Source: Sphingomonas sp. OK281 (GTDB lineage Bacteria; Pseudomonadota; Alphaproteobacteria; Sphingomonadales; Sphingomonadaceae). Taken from it: a DNA stretch of 64,000 bases. Below, in pieces: positions 52,644 through 61,439 of this stretch. Position 1 is the stretch's first letter. Each line of letters begins with the position of its first letter. Position numbers and translations under genes: made by a program. The stretch spans positions 248,001-312,000 of the forward strand of contig NZ_FOVZ01000004.1 in assembly GCF_900115295.1 (NCBI RefSeq), given 5' to 3'. The notes below the pieces were generated by a model. The model saw nothing but the letters and a program-made list of their open reading frames with translations, did no database searches and was not told where the DNA came from.

Positions 52644-55298
52644 ATGTATGCCCCGCTTCCCTCCGCCGATCGCCGTGCGCAAGATCGGCCGTCCTCCCTC
52701 GCGTTGCGGGGGCTGTTCGGGCTGGCCGCGGATACCGGCGATCAGGCGAACGATCTGTTCGTGCTGAAACTCGCGCAGGTCGCCGCCGTCTGGCCGTTTG
52801 CCCTGGCGATCCAGATCGTCGCCTGTGGCCTGCTGGCCTGCCTCGCGGTCGTCGGCGATCCATCCGCGCACGCGTCGATCGGCGTGATCGTCGCGCATGG
52901 CGGTATCCTCACGCTGGCGTCGCTGCTCGTGTTCGTGACGGTTCGCCTGCCCGATACGGAGTCCCTCGCACCGCACCGGCGAAACTGGATCGTCGCCTTG
53001 TCGGGGGCGATCATGGGGGCGGCACTCACTTCGCTGCTATGGTCGGTCACCTCGACGCCGGATGGCCCCGTACAGTTCGGGAGCGCGATCGCTGTGGCGG
53101 GGACGATCGGCATCACCGCGGTCAGCCTGCATCCGATCCGCGCCGCGATCCTCGGCGTCGGCACCGGCCTCGTGCTTGCGCTCGCGATCCTCGCCGGCTT
53201 CACCATTGCGGTCGCGATCGCGCTCCTGTTCTTCGGGTGCCTGGTGGCCGCGACCGTCAGCCTCGCGCGGATCGATCACGTCCTCGAACTCGACCGGGCG
53301 ACCGCGTCCAACGAAGGGCGCATCGCGGTCAAGATGATCGCCGAATTCGAGGATCATGGTGCCGGCTGGTTCTGGGAGGCCGATCGGCAGGGCCGCGTCA
53401 CGTATATTTCGGTCAAGGTCGGACGGGACCTCGTTCCCTCGGGCGATGCGGTCGGCCAGATGCTGACCGACCTGTTCCGCATGGACAGCGACGCGACCGG
53501 TACCGAACGGACGCTCGCCTTCCATATCTCGTCGCGCACCTCGTTCTCGGAGTATTCGGTGTGTGCCGCGGCGCAGGATTGCGAGCGGTGGTGGTCCATA
53601 TCGGGCCGGCCGATGGTCGACGACCTGGGTCGGTTCCAGGGTTTCATCGGCTCCGGCAGCGACCTCACCGAACAGCGCAAGTCGGAAGCGGAGATCACGC
53701 GGCTGGCGCTGTTCGACGGCCTGACCGGGCTCGCCAATCGCCAGCGGATGCGGATATCGCTCGACAAGACGCTGGCGCAGAACACCGGCCCCTATCGCGC
53801 CACATCGCTGTTCCTGATGGACCTCGACCGGTTCAAGGCGGTCAACGACACGCTGGGCCACCAGGCGGGCGATGCGCTGCTGCAACAAGTCGCGCAGCGC
53901 CTGCAACGCGGGGTCGGGGATGCCGGGCTGGTCGGACGGCTCGGCGGCGATGAGTTCGAGGTCGTGCTGCCGGGGATCGACAACCGCGATACGCTGGCGG
54001 TGCTCGCGCGCGATCTGATCGCGGCGCTGTCGCAGCCCTATTTCATCAGCGGCACGGCCGTCACGATCGGCTGTTCGATCGGCATCGCGATCGCGCCCGA
54101 CGACGGCGACGATTCCGAGACGCTCGTGCGCAACGCCGATCTCGCGCTCTATGCCGCCAAGGGCGATGGACGCGGCGTCCACCGGTTCTTCTCGGACGAG
54201 ATGCTGGCGGGCGCACGGACGCGCAAGCTGCTCGAGGACGATCTTCGCATCGCCGTCGCGGAAGGCGCGTTCCACCTCTGCTACCAGCCCGTCGTCAGCA
54301 CGCAGTCGGTACGGATCGTCGGCTACGAGGCGCTGATCCGCTGGAACCACCCGACCCGCGGACTGGTCTCGCCCGCCGACTTCATACCCGTGGCGGAGGA
54401 ATGCGGGCTGATCGAGGCGATCGGCGAATGGGTGTTGCGCACCGCCTGCATCGAGGCGGCGCGCTGGCCCGACACGATCCGGGTCGCGGTCAACGTCTCG
54501 CCGATCCAGTTCGCCAACCCGGTCCTTCCCGCACTCGTCACCAGCGCGCTCGCGCAGTCGGGGATCGCGCCCGGCCGGCTCGAACTCGAGATCACCGAAG
54601 GCGTGTTCCTCGACGAGACGCGCTCGTCCGAACAGATGTTCAAGGCGCTGAAAAGCGTCGGCGTCCGGCTCGCGCTCGATGATTTCGGCACCGGCTATTC
54701 GTCGCTCGGGTATCTGCGCAACGCGCCGTTCGACAAGATCAAGATCGACCAGTCGTTCGTGCGCGGCGCCGCCGAACCCGGCAACCGCAACGCCGCGATC
54801 ATCAAGGCGATCGTCACGCTCGCCGACACGCTAGGCATGGAGACGACCGCCGAGGGGGTCGAAGTGCAGGACGAGATCGACCTCATCCGCGACCTCGGGT
54901 GCAGCCATATCCAGGGCTATGTCTATGGCCGCCCGGTCCGCGCCGAAGAGGCGTTGCGGCAATTGGACGCGGAGAACGGCACCGTCACGGCGAGCGGCTT
55001 CAAGGTCAGCCGCGCGCCGCGCACCAAGATGCTGCGCTCGGCACGCATCGTGATCGGAGGCGTCCGCGGCGACGTCCGGATCCGCGACATCTCGACATCG
55101 GGCGCGATGCTCGACGGCCTCCGGATCGACGGCGACCCCAATGGCGTCGCGATGCAGATCGAACTGCTCGAAGACCAGATGACCCCTGCCCGCGTCCGCT
55201 GGGCACGCGACGGCAAGGCCGGCGTCGAGTTCGACGAGGCGTTCAATCTGGACCGGCTGAACCAGGGCCACTCCACCCGCCTCCGCCGGGCGGGTTGA
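52644..55298 (+). CDS. Membrane PAS-GGDEF-EAL-PilZ cyclic-di-GMP protein
   Basis: An 884-residue protein: about five membrane segments (residues 40-210), a PAS domain (about 235-350), GGDEF (intact GGDEF at 434-438), EAL (EAL at 562-564; DDFGTGYSSLGYL loop present) and a C-terminal PilZ domain from about 795 (RSARIVIGG, then IRDISTSGAML). Both catalytic motifs look active, so it could make or degrade cyclic-di-GMP, with PilZ sensing product. The ATG at 52644 is chosen as the last start before the membrane region; GTG at 52629 and frames up to 52512 are open. Confidence 0.88.
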   Translation: MYAPLPSADRRAQDRPSSLALRGLFGLAADTGDQANDLFVLKLAQVAAVWPFALAIQIVACGLLACLAVVGDPSAHASIGVIVAHGGILTLASLLVFVTVRLPDTESLAPHRRNWIVALSGAIMGAALTSLLWSVTSTPDGPVQFGSAIAVAGTIGITAVSLHPIRAAILGVGTGLVLALAILAGFTIAVAIALLFFGCLVAATVSLARIDHVLELDRATASNEGRIAVKMIAEFEDHGAGWFWEADRQGRVTYISVKVGRDLVPSGDAVGQMLTDLFRMDSDATGTERTLAFHISSRTSFSEYSVCAAAQDCERWWSISGRPMVDDLGRFQGFIGSGSDLTEQRKSEAEITRLALFDGLTGLANRQRMRISLDKTLAQNTGPYRATSLFLMDLDRFKAVNDTLGHQAGDALLQQVAQRLQRGVGDAGLVGRLGGDEFEVVLPGIDNRDTLAVLARDLIAALSQPYFISGTAVTIGCSIGIAIAPDDGDDSETLVRNADLALYAAKGDGRGVHRFFSDEMLAGARTRKLLEDDLRIAVAEGAFHLCYQPVVSTQSVRIVGYEALIRWNHPTRGLVSPADFIPVAEECGLIEAIGEWVLRTACIEAARWPDTIRVAVNVSPIQFANPVLPALVTSALAQSGIAPGRLELEITEGVFLDETRSSEQMFKALKSVGVRLALDDFGTGYSSLGYLRNAPFDKIKIDQSFVRGAAEPGNRNAAIIKAIVTLADTLGMETTAEGVEVQDEIDLIRDLGCSHIQGYVYGRPVRAEEALRQLDAENGTVTASGFKVSRAPRTKMLRSARIVIGGVRGDVRIRDISTSGAMLDGLRIDGDPNGVAMQIELLEDQMTPARVRWARDGKAGVEFDEAFNLDRLNQGHSTRLRRAG

Positions 55299-55362
55299 CG
55301 CCGTTGCGCCCCGCGAAGGCGAAGGCCGGGAACCAACCGCCGCCCCCCACCGTCTTTCCCTC

Positions 55363-56088
55363 ATGGTACATCGCGTCCCGATCAAAGCCCTTGCGTTCGA
55401 CGTATTCGGCACCGTGGTCGACTGGCGCGCAGGGATCGCACGCGACGCCGCGCCGATCCTCGCGCGCCTCGATCGCACCGATATCGACCCGCACGCCTTC
55501 GCCGACGGCTGGCGCAAACGCTATCAGCCCGCGCTCGAGGAGGTCCGCAGCGAGCGGCGGCCGTTCGTCATCCTCGACACGCTCCACCGCGAGGCGCTCG
55601 AAGACCTGCTCCGCCACCACGACATCGACCCCGTCGCGCTGGACGAGGCCACGCTCGCTGGCCTGACCCACGCCTGGCACCGGCTCGATCCCTGGCCCGA
55701 CTCGGTCGAAGGCCTTACCCGCCTCAAGATGCGTTACCCCATCGTCACGCTGAGCAACGGCAACATCGCGCTGATGCTGGAGATGGCCCGCCGCGCCGGC
55801 TTGCCCTGGGACGCGATCCTCGGCGCCGAAGTCAGCCGCGTCTACAAGCCGCTCCCCGAATCCTACCTCGCCACCGCGCGCCTTCTGGCGATCGACCCGG
55901 CCGAACTCTGCCTCGTCGCCGCGCATCACAGCGACCTCGCAGCCGCCCGTGCCGCCGGCCTGCAGACCGCCTACATCGACCGTCCGCACGAATATGGCGG
56001 CCGTCGCGCACCCGACGCCGACGCCGCGCAGGACTGGGAGTACAGCGTCGACAGCCTGACGCGATTGGCGGACGAACTGTGCCGCTGA
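55363..56088 (+). CDS. Haloacid dehalogenase type II-like HAD hydrolase
   Basis: A 241-residue protein: ALAFDVFGTVVDWR with nucleophile D13, TLSNGNIALM motif 2, VSRVYKPLPESY with the lysine of motif 3 and VAAHHSDLAAARAAGLQTAYIDRP motif 4. These are the marks of (S)-2-haloacid dehalogenases; physiological substrates of such genomic copies are often unknown. Single gene between two signalling genes. Confidence 0.85.
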   Translation: MVHRVPIKALAFDVFGTVVDWRAGIARDAAPILARLDRTDIDPHAFADGWRKRYQPALEEVRSERRPFVILDTLHREALEDLLRHHDIDPVALDEATLAGLTHAWHRLDPWPDSVEGLTRLKMRYPIVTLSNGNIALMLEMARRAGLPWDAILGAEVSRVYKPLPESYLATARLLAIDPAELCLVAAHHSDLAAARAAGLQTAYIDRPHEYGGRRAPDADAAQDWEYSVDSLTRLADELCR

Positions 56089-56206
56089 CCCGCCGACCTG
56101 CCCGCGAACCGGTAGAAACGCACGACGCGGCGCCGTATCGAACGCCCGTAGCGAACGAGCACCGAAACACGGTTCGGCCCGGCGTGCGACCCGGCAGGAA
56201 TTCACC

Positions 56207-58312
56207 ATGACCATACGAACGACCGAGGCCGATTTCCTGACGGGCGGCGGCGAGATGGCCACGATGATCCGCACGCATGACTGGTCGGCATCGCCGCTCG
56301 GCCCGATCGAGCACTGGCCGCAGTCGCTCCGCTCTATCGTCTCGCTGATGCTCGCGTCGGAATTCGCGATGTGCCTCGCCTGGGGGCCGGAGCTCGGCTT
56401 CCTCTACAACGACCATTATGCGCGCATCATGCACGACAAGCACCCGCGGGCGCTCGGCCGGCGGTTCGCGGAGGTGTGGGCCGACGTCTGGAGCGATATC
56501 AGCCCGCTGGTGGCCAAGGCGCTGGCAGGCGAAGCGTCGTTCTTCGAAAACCTCCCGCTCGTCACCGACCGCAAGGGCTATGACGAGCATACCTGGTTCA
56601 CCTTCTCCTATTCGCCCGTGCGCGACGAGAGTGGCGCGATCGCGGGCATGTTCTGCTCGACCTACGAAAGCACCGAGCGCGTCCTGACCGAACGCGCGCT
56701 GCGCGACGAGCGCGAGCGGATGGGCCAGATGTTCGCGCAGGCACCCACCTTCATGGCGATGTTGCGCGGGGCCGAGCACCGGTTCGAGCTGACCAATCCC
56801 GGCTACGACAAGCTGATCGGCCACCGCGAAGTCCTCGGCCGCACCGTCGCCGAGGCACTGCCCGACGCGGTCGAACAGGGGTTCCTCGATCTGCTCGACG
56901 GCGTGTTCACGAGCGGCGACGCCTTCACCGCGCGCGGCATGCTGTATGCGGTCCAGGCCGAGCCCGGCGGGCCGATCAACGATCGCTATTGCGATTTCGT
57001 CTATCAACCCATTCGAGACGCGACCGGCACCGTCGTCGGCGTGTTCGTCGAGGGCGCCGATGTCACCGATCGCAAGACGCTCGAACGCGATCTCAAATCG
57101 CTCAACGCCGATCTGGAACAGCGCGTCCGCGATCGCACGCAGGAGCTGATCGAGGCGCAGGAGGCACTCCGCCAGGCGCAGAAGATGGAAGCGGTCGGCC
57201 AGCTTACCGGCGGCATCGCGCACGACTTCAACAACTTGCTGCAAGGCATCACCGGCAGCCTGGAGATCGTCCAGCGCCGCGTCGCGCAGGGGCGTGTCGG
57301 CGAACTCGACCGCTTCATCACCGGTGCGACCACTGCCGCCAACCGTGCCGCGGCGCTGACCCACCGGCTGCTCGCCTTCTCGCGCCGCCAGCCGCTCGAT
57401 CCGCGACCGGTCAAGGTCAACGCGCTGGTCGCCTCGCTCGAGGACCTGCTTCGCCGCACGACGGGCGAACAGATCGCGTTCGAGACCGTGCTCGCCGGGA
57501 ATCTCTGGACGACGCTGTGCGATCCCAACCAGCTCGAGAATTCGTTGCTCAACCTCGTCATCAATGCGCGCGACGCGATGCCGGACGGCGGCAGGCTGAC
57601 GGTCGAGACCTGCAATGCGTTGCTCGACGACCATTTCGCCGCCAGCCAGCGCGACGTCCGGCCGGGTCACTATGTCTGCATCTGCGTGTCGGATACCGGT
57701 ACCGGCATGTCCGCCGACACGATCGCGAAGGCCTTCGAACCGTTCTTCACGACCAAGCCGATCGGCCAGGGCACAGGGCTCGGCCTGTCGATGATCTACG
57801 GGTTCGCGCGCCAGTCGGAAGGCTATGCGCGAATCTACAGCGAAGTCGGCCAGGGCACGACGATCAAGCTGTATCTGCCACGCCATTACGGCGAAGCCGA
57901 GCAGGACGAGGCATTGCCCGGCCTTACCCCGGCGCACGTGACCGATGCGGGCGAGATAGTGCTGGTGGTCGAGGACGATGCCGTCGTCCGCGCGCTGATC
58001 GTCGAGGTGCTGGGCGAGCTCGGCTATCAGGCGGTCGAGGCGCATGACGGCCCCGCCGGGCTCGACCGCCTACGTCGGATGGAGCGCGTCGACCTGCTCG
58101 TCACCGACATCGGCCTGCCCGGACTGAACGGCCGCCAGGTCGCCGACGCGGGCCGTGCGCTGCGCCCCGACCTCCGCGTGCTGTTCATGACCGGCTATGC
58201 GGAGAACGCCGCGCTCGCCTCGGGCTTCCTGGAGCCGGGAATGTCGATGATCACCAAGCCGTTCGCGATGGAGGCGCTCGCGACGCAGATCAGGACGATG
58301 ATCGAAAACTAG
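56207..58312 (+). CDS. Hybrid histidine kinase, PAS-PAS-HisKA-ATPase-receiver
   Basis: A 701-residue soluble protein without membrane segments. Two PAS domains (about 30-165 and 180-290; SASPLGPIEHWPQSLRSIV begins the first) precede a coiled coil, HisKA with H339 in TGGIAHDFNNLLQGI, an ATPase domain (NLVINARDAMPDGG, SDTGTGM, GTGLGLSMIYGFARQ) and a receiver with phosphate acceptor D634 in LLVTDIGLPG. The HDFNN type and fused receiver resemble blue-light or redox PAS kinases, but the cysteine of LOV domains is not evident. AGGA is seven bases before the ATG. No partner gene is adjacent. Confidence 0.88.
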   Translation: MTIRTTEADFLTGGGEMATMIRTHDWSASPLGPIEHWPQSLRSIVSLMLASEFAMCLAWGPELGFLYNDHYARIMHDKHPRALGRRFAEVWADVWSDISPLVAKALAGEASFFENLPLVTDRKGYDEHTWFTFSYSPVRDESGAIAGMFCSTYESTERVLTERALRDERERMGQMFAQAPTFMAMLRGAEHRFELTNPGYDKLIGHREVLGRTVAEALPDAVEQGFLDLLDGVFTSGDAFTARGMLYAVQAEPGGPINDRYCDFVYQPIRDATGTVVGVFVEGADVTDRKTLERDLKSLNADLEQRVRDRTQELIEAQEALRQAQKMEAVGQLTGGIAHDFNNLLQGITGSLEIVQRRVAQGRVGELDRFITGATTAANRAAALTHRLLAFSRRQPLDPRPVKVNALVASLEDLLRRTTGEQIAFETVLAGNLWTTLCDPNQLENSLLNLVINARDAMPDGGRLTVETCNALLDDHFAASQRDVRPGHYVCICVSDTGTGMSADTIAKAFEPFFTTKPIGQGTGLGLSMIYGFARQSEGYARIYSEVGQGTTIKLYLPRHYGEAEQDEALPGLTPAHVTDAGEIVLVVEDDAVVRALIVEVLGELGYQAVEAHDGPAGLDRLRRMERVDLLVTDIGLPGLNGRQVADAGRALRPDLRVLFMTGYAENAALASGFLEPGMSMITKPFAMEALATQIRTMIEN

Positions 58313-58360
58313 AGCGAGAGCGCGAACCGGATCTTGATGGCCTGGAAGGCAGGACCGCTC

Positions 58361-59173
58361 TCAGACCCATCTGCGCCAGCCGCACCATCCGGCACGCTTG
58401 CCGCCGCCATAGCGTCGCGCCAGCCCGCGCCGCACGAGCACCGCGCCCAGCGACTTGCCGTTGCGTTCGACCAGCCGAAGCTTGCGGCCGTAGCGGTCCA
58501 TGTCCCGCTTGATGGGGACCAGTTCGAAGGGACCGGCGTTCAACAGCGCCTGCATCGCGAGCGTCGCCGCCTTGCCCGCGCGGGCTTCGGACACGCACCG
58601 GGCCGGGTGGGTTTCCGGCGTGTCGATGTCGGCAATGCGGATCTTCGTGCCGGCCATCCAGAAGGTATCACCGTCGACCATGCAATCGATCCGCTTGGCG
58701 TGTCCGCAAATCGTGAAGCGCGCCGATACCGGGCTTCTTCCCGACAGCGTCGACGCCGCGGCCGCGACGGTCGATGCCGCGCTGGCAACACCTGCCGCAG
58801 TGGCCAGGGCTCCCGTGGCGCCGGCGGCTGTGGCGGCGGTGGCCCCGGTTGCCACGGCGGCCGCGGACGACGCTTCGGCCTTGGCCGCGTCGACGCCCCT
58901 GGTCCAGCCGCCCGGCACACGCAGATGCCCCGCGGGCCAGGCGATGCCGAACCCGGTCGGCCATTCGATCTTCAAGCCGGGCGGCACCAACGCCGACCAG
59001 TCGATCTGGCGGATCACCGGCATCATCAGCCCGAGCAGCACGCCGTAGAACACGAGACGGAGTTGCACGAACACGCCCGGCCTTGCTCTGCGTCCCACGC
59101 CGCCTCGGCCACGCGGGGCGCTGGTGCGATCGCCGCCGAGCAACCGCATGAAATCAAACACATACTCCATCAT
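58361..59173 (-). CDS. Membrane-anchored thermonuclease-like protein
   Basis: A 270-residue protein. Residues about 37-56 form one membrane segment, an Ala/Thr-rich linker follows (about 92-145), then a staphylococcal-nuclease domain: CMVDGDTFWMAGTKIRIADIDTPE carries the calcium-binding Asp residues and the first catalytic Arg, and DRYGRKLR the second. Such domains cut DNA and RNA with calcium; here it should face the periplasm. Two adjacent ATGs start it, with no clear ribosome binding site. Confidence 0.8.
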   Translation of the reverse strand: MMEYVFDFMRLLGGDRTSAPRGRGGVGRRARPGVFVQLRLVFYGVLLGLMMPVIRQIDWSALVPPGLKIEWPTGFGIAWPAGHLRVPGGWTRGVDAAKAEASSAAAVATGATAATAAGATGALATAAGVASAASTVAAAASTLSGRSPVSARFTICGHAKRIDCMVDGDTFWMAGTKIRIADIDTPETHPARCVSEARAGKAATLAMQALLNAGPFELVPIKRDMDRYGRKLRLVERNGKSLGAVLVRRGLARRYGGGKRAGWCGWRRWV

Positions 59174-59177
59174 CGAT

Positions 59178-59199
59178 CGCGCGTACGCGCGCGCGCGTA
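59178..59199. other. Alternating CG/TA tract upstream of the nuclease gene
   Basis: Twenty-two bases of strict pyrimidine-purine alternation, mostly CG with two TA steps, begin five bases before the nuclease ATG. Such tracts can adopt Z-DNA under negative supercoiling. Confidence 0.6.
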
Positions 59200-59734
59200 G
59201 AAGTCACCGTAGGACGCGCCGATCTTGCGGCCAGCGGAGTCGGAAACGAGGCGAACGCATCGTGAACATGCGCCGCCCCGTGTGCGCGCGGCAAAGTCGA
59301 TTCCGCTTGGCTGATCGGATGGCGATGTCGCTCGAACCAGAAGGGGAAAGTTCGGTAGGAAACGGCGCAGGATGCGGGCGTCGAAACATCTTGCGCCGAC
59401 ATCGATGACGGTACCCTGTTTCGTCGGACCGAACCATCCGGCCGACTCCCCGATCGACCAGCCGGGTTCGACATTACTGCCGAACTGCTCCGATGAAATC
59501 TGGCGCGCGGGGCATTTCGGGCATTGGTCAGGTGGCAGTCGACGGCAAAATTCGCTGTCCTACACGCGTCGGCCATGGCCAGTTCGACGCATGGCATCGC
59601 TGATCCACGTCCTCGTCACCACGAACTGCGATCGGCGGGTCCGGCGTCGCGCCCGTCCCATGCACGGGATCGTGCGAGCGTCTGCACTTCCTATACTTCA
59701 CTCGCCAACCCATTGGAAACGCCAGACACACGAA

Positions 59735-59766
59735 GGGCGGGAAATGGCCCTAGCCACTCCCCGCCC
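59735..59766 (-). terminator. Terminator-like hairpin after the outer-membrane protein gene
   Basis: On the minus strand GGGCGGGGAGTGGC pairs with GCCATTTCCCGCCC (14 pairs, two G-U) across TAGG, 41 bases after the stop. Only a short TTCGTGTGT follows, so it may act as a stabilising 3' hairpin or weak terminator. Confidence 0.5.
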
Positions 59767-59806
59767 CCGTTACGCGTCCAGCTTGAACCTCTTGCGAGGC
59801 AAGGGC

Positions 59807-60472
59807 TTAGAAGTGCGTGATGATGCCGAGCATCGGACGGAAGCTCTGCGCGTCGCCGAAGGTGTTGACCTCGGCGCGGATGCGGAAGCCTGCGTTGCCG
59901 GTGATGCCCTTCAGGCCAATGCTCTGCGGACCGACTTCTGCGCCGATGCCGTAGGTGATCGCGCTGTAGTCACGACCGGTGTTGCCACCGTTGGTCGAGC
60001 GTGCCGAGAAATGGTCGAAGTTGACCCACTGGTAGCCGACCTTGCCGTAGAAGATGCCGCTATCGCCAGCGCGGAAGCCGAAGCGGCCTGCTGCGCCATA
60101 TTCCCAATCGATGTTGCCATCGATGCCCTTGATGACGTTGCCTTCTGCGCCAACGAAGACCGGGCCGAGCGGCACGTTCACGCCGAGCACGCCCTGGACC
60201 AGCGAGCCCGAAGGCTTGTAGCCGCGACGGATCGTGTTGTCAGCGTTCAGCGCCTGCGGGATGCCGTGGCCGCGCTCGTTGTCGAACTGCTCCCAGCCGC
60301 CCATCACGCCGAAATACGGCTCGATGCCGAATGCCTTCGAGCCGTCGGGTGCTGCTGCTTCGCCGGGCTGTGCGCTGTTGTCGGTGGCAGCCGGTGCCGA
60401 CATGTCCTGCGCGAAAGCGGGAACTGCGACCGTTGCGGCGGCGAGGGCGATTGCCAGGGAAAGCTTACGCAT
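59807..60472 (-). CDS. Opacity/OmpW-like outer-membrane beta-barrel protein
   Basis: A 221-residue protein with a signal peptide (MRKLSLAIALAAATVAVPAFA, cleavage before Q22) and eight likely strands ending MLGIITHF. Strand motifs such as VQGVLGVNVPLGPVFVGAEGNV, FGFRAGDSGIFYGKVGYQWV and ITYGIGAEVGPQSIG resemble opacity-family porins of alphaproteobacteria. AAGG lies upstream of the ATG. Probably a small surface barrel; no ligand is known. Confidence 0.82.
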   Translation of the reverse strand: MRKLSLAIALAAATVAVPAFAQDMSAPAATDNSAQPGEAAAPDGSKAFGIEPYFGVMGGWEQFDNERGHGIPQALNADNTIRRGYKPSGSLVQGVLGVNVPLGPVFVGAEGNVIKGIDGNIDWEYGAAGRFGFRAGDSGIFYGKVGYQWVNFDHFSARSTNGGNTGRDYSAITYGIGAEVGPQSIGLKGITGNAGFRIRAEVNTFGDAQSFRPMLGIITHF

Positions 60473-60769
60473 GAGTTTGACCTTATACCGTATGTTGCGT
60501 GGATGCCCGACTGCACGGTGCGTCGGTTCGGTCCAGGCAAGTCGAAACCGGCCGGCGGGCACATGGTTGCACAAAAAACGTCACATTCAGGGAACTGTTC
60601 GGCTGTGTTGCGTTACAGCAACGGTTCCTGTCATTTACATGAACGAACCGTGGCAGAGACAGGGCCGAGGCTGCTGAAATGCAGCGGAAAAGCGGCAAAA
60701 ATCAGCCTGACGGGATGTTAACGCTGTATCTTTACGGGTCGGTGACGACCGGTGTGCGATGCAGCATGG

Positions 60770-60979
60770 ATGGGGTTTTCACGCCTGTTCCGCAGCCGTT
60801 GGGCGGCCTTGTTCTGGTGCGCCGGAATCCTGTGGACGGCGTATGACGTCGCCAACGACGCGCCCGAACCGGCTCCGTCGAATGCGTCTTCGGCAAATGC
60901 AGGGGATGGACCGACCGACGCGACGGGAACTGCGTTCAATGCGCAGGATCTGGCCGTCTTGGCGAACGCCGTCGGTTAG
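60770..60979 (+). CDS. Small single-span membrane protein, about 69 residues
   Basis: SRLFRSRWAALFWCAGILWTAYDVA is a basic start followed by one membrane segment; the rest is acidic and polar and ends QDLAVLANAVG. An in-frame GTG at 60752 is an alternative start. I cannot name a family; the ordered N-terminal positive charges and helix suggest a real small membrane protein. The 297 bases before it (60473-60769) hold two inverted repeats near 60606-60650 and no gene. Confidence 0.55.
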   Translation: MGFSRLFRSRWAALFWCAGILWTAYDVANDAPEPAPSNASSANAGDGPTDATGTAFNAQDLAVLANAVG

Positions 60980-61015
60980 CGGCGACGCGCCTGTCGCAGG
61001 CGCGTCGCGGATCGT

Positions 61016-61360
61016 TCAGGGCTTCAGCGCGACGTCGTCGGCATCCTTCAGGTCTTCGTCGTCGTCGATCGTGTCGTCGTCGAGTTCGTCCTGGACGTCG
61101 TCCTCGTCCATGTCGGCTTCGTCCATCGTGACGGAGGAGTCCGTCTCGCCGACCTCTTCCGAATCCATCTTGGTCTCGTCGATCGACTCGTCGTCGGTGT
61201 CGTCTTCGCCCAGATCGGGATCGAGGTCGGTCAGGATGACGCCGTCGCTCGGCCCGTTGCGCGTAGCCTCGAGGATCTCGGCGCGCTGGCTCTCGTCATA
61301 GCCCTCTTCGTCATAGCCGTCGTCGCCCGATCCGGCACTCGGCACCTGATGTCCGCCCAT
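61016..61360 (-). CDS. Highly acidic protein of unknown function
   Basis: A 114-residue protein with more than a third Asp and Glu and almost no hydrophobic core; ILTDLDPDLGEDD and MDEADMDEDDVQDELDDD are typical. It is likely disordered and might mimic nucleic acid or bind cations. GGAG lies seven bases before the ATG. Alone on its strand between a small membrane gene and the Bcr/CflA transporter. Confidence 0.65.
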   Translation of the reverse strand: MGGHQVPSAGSGDDGYDEEGYDESQRAEILEATRNGPSDGVILTDLDPDLGEDDTDDESIDETKMDSEEVGETDSSVTMDEADMDEDDVQDELDDDTIDDDEDLKDADDVALKP

Positions 61361-61439
61361 GGTCACACTCCCTCGTTCCAGGACGCCCGCACGTTGCGGG
61401 CCTGCCAGATGCGAACGGTGGACGTGCGCGGTGGTTCCT

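Larger units (their letters stand above)
59174..59806. other. 633-base gap with no supported gene
   Basis: Apart from an alternating purine-pyrimidine tract (59178-59199) and a terminator-like hairpin (59735-59766), nothing is recognisable. Open frames of 60-150 codons cross it on both strands but are Arg/Ser/Ala-rich and lack start sites. Confidence 0.45.

Noticed and set aside
55832..58045. A 737-codon minus-strand frame opposite the dehalogenase and hybrid kinase
   Set aside because: Crosses two well-supported plus-strand genes and shows shadow composition.
59372..60721. A 449-codon plus-strand frame opposite the outer-membrane protein gene
   Set aside because: The minus strand encodes a signal peptide and beta-barrel ending in Phe; the plus frame is a shadow.
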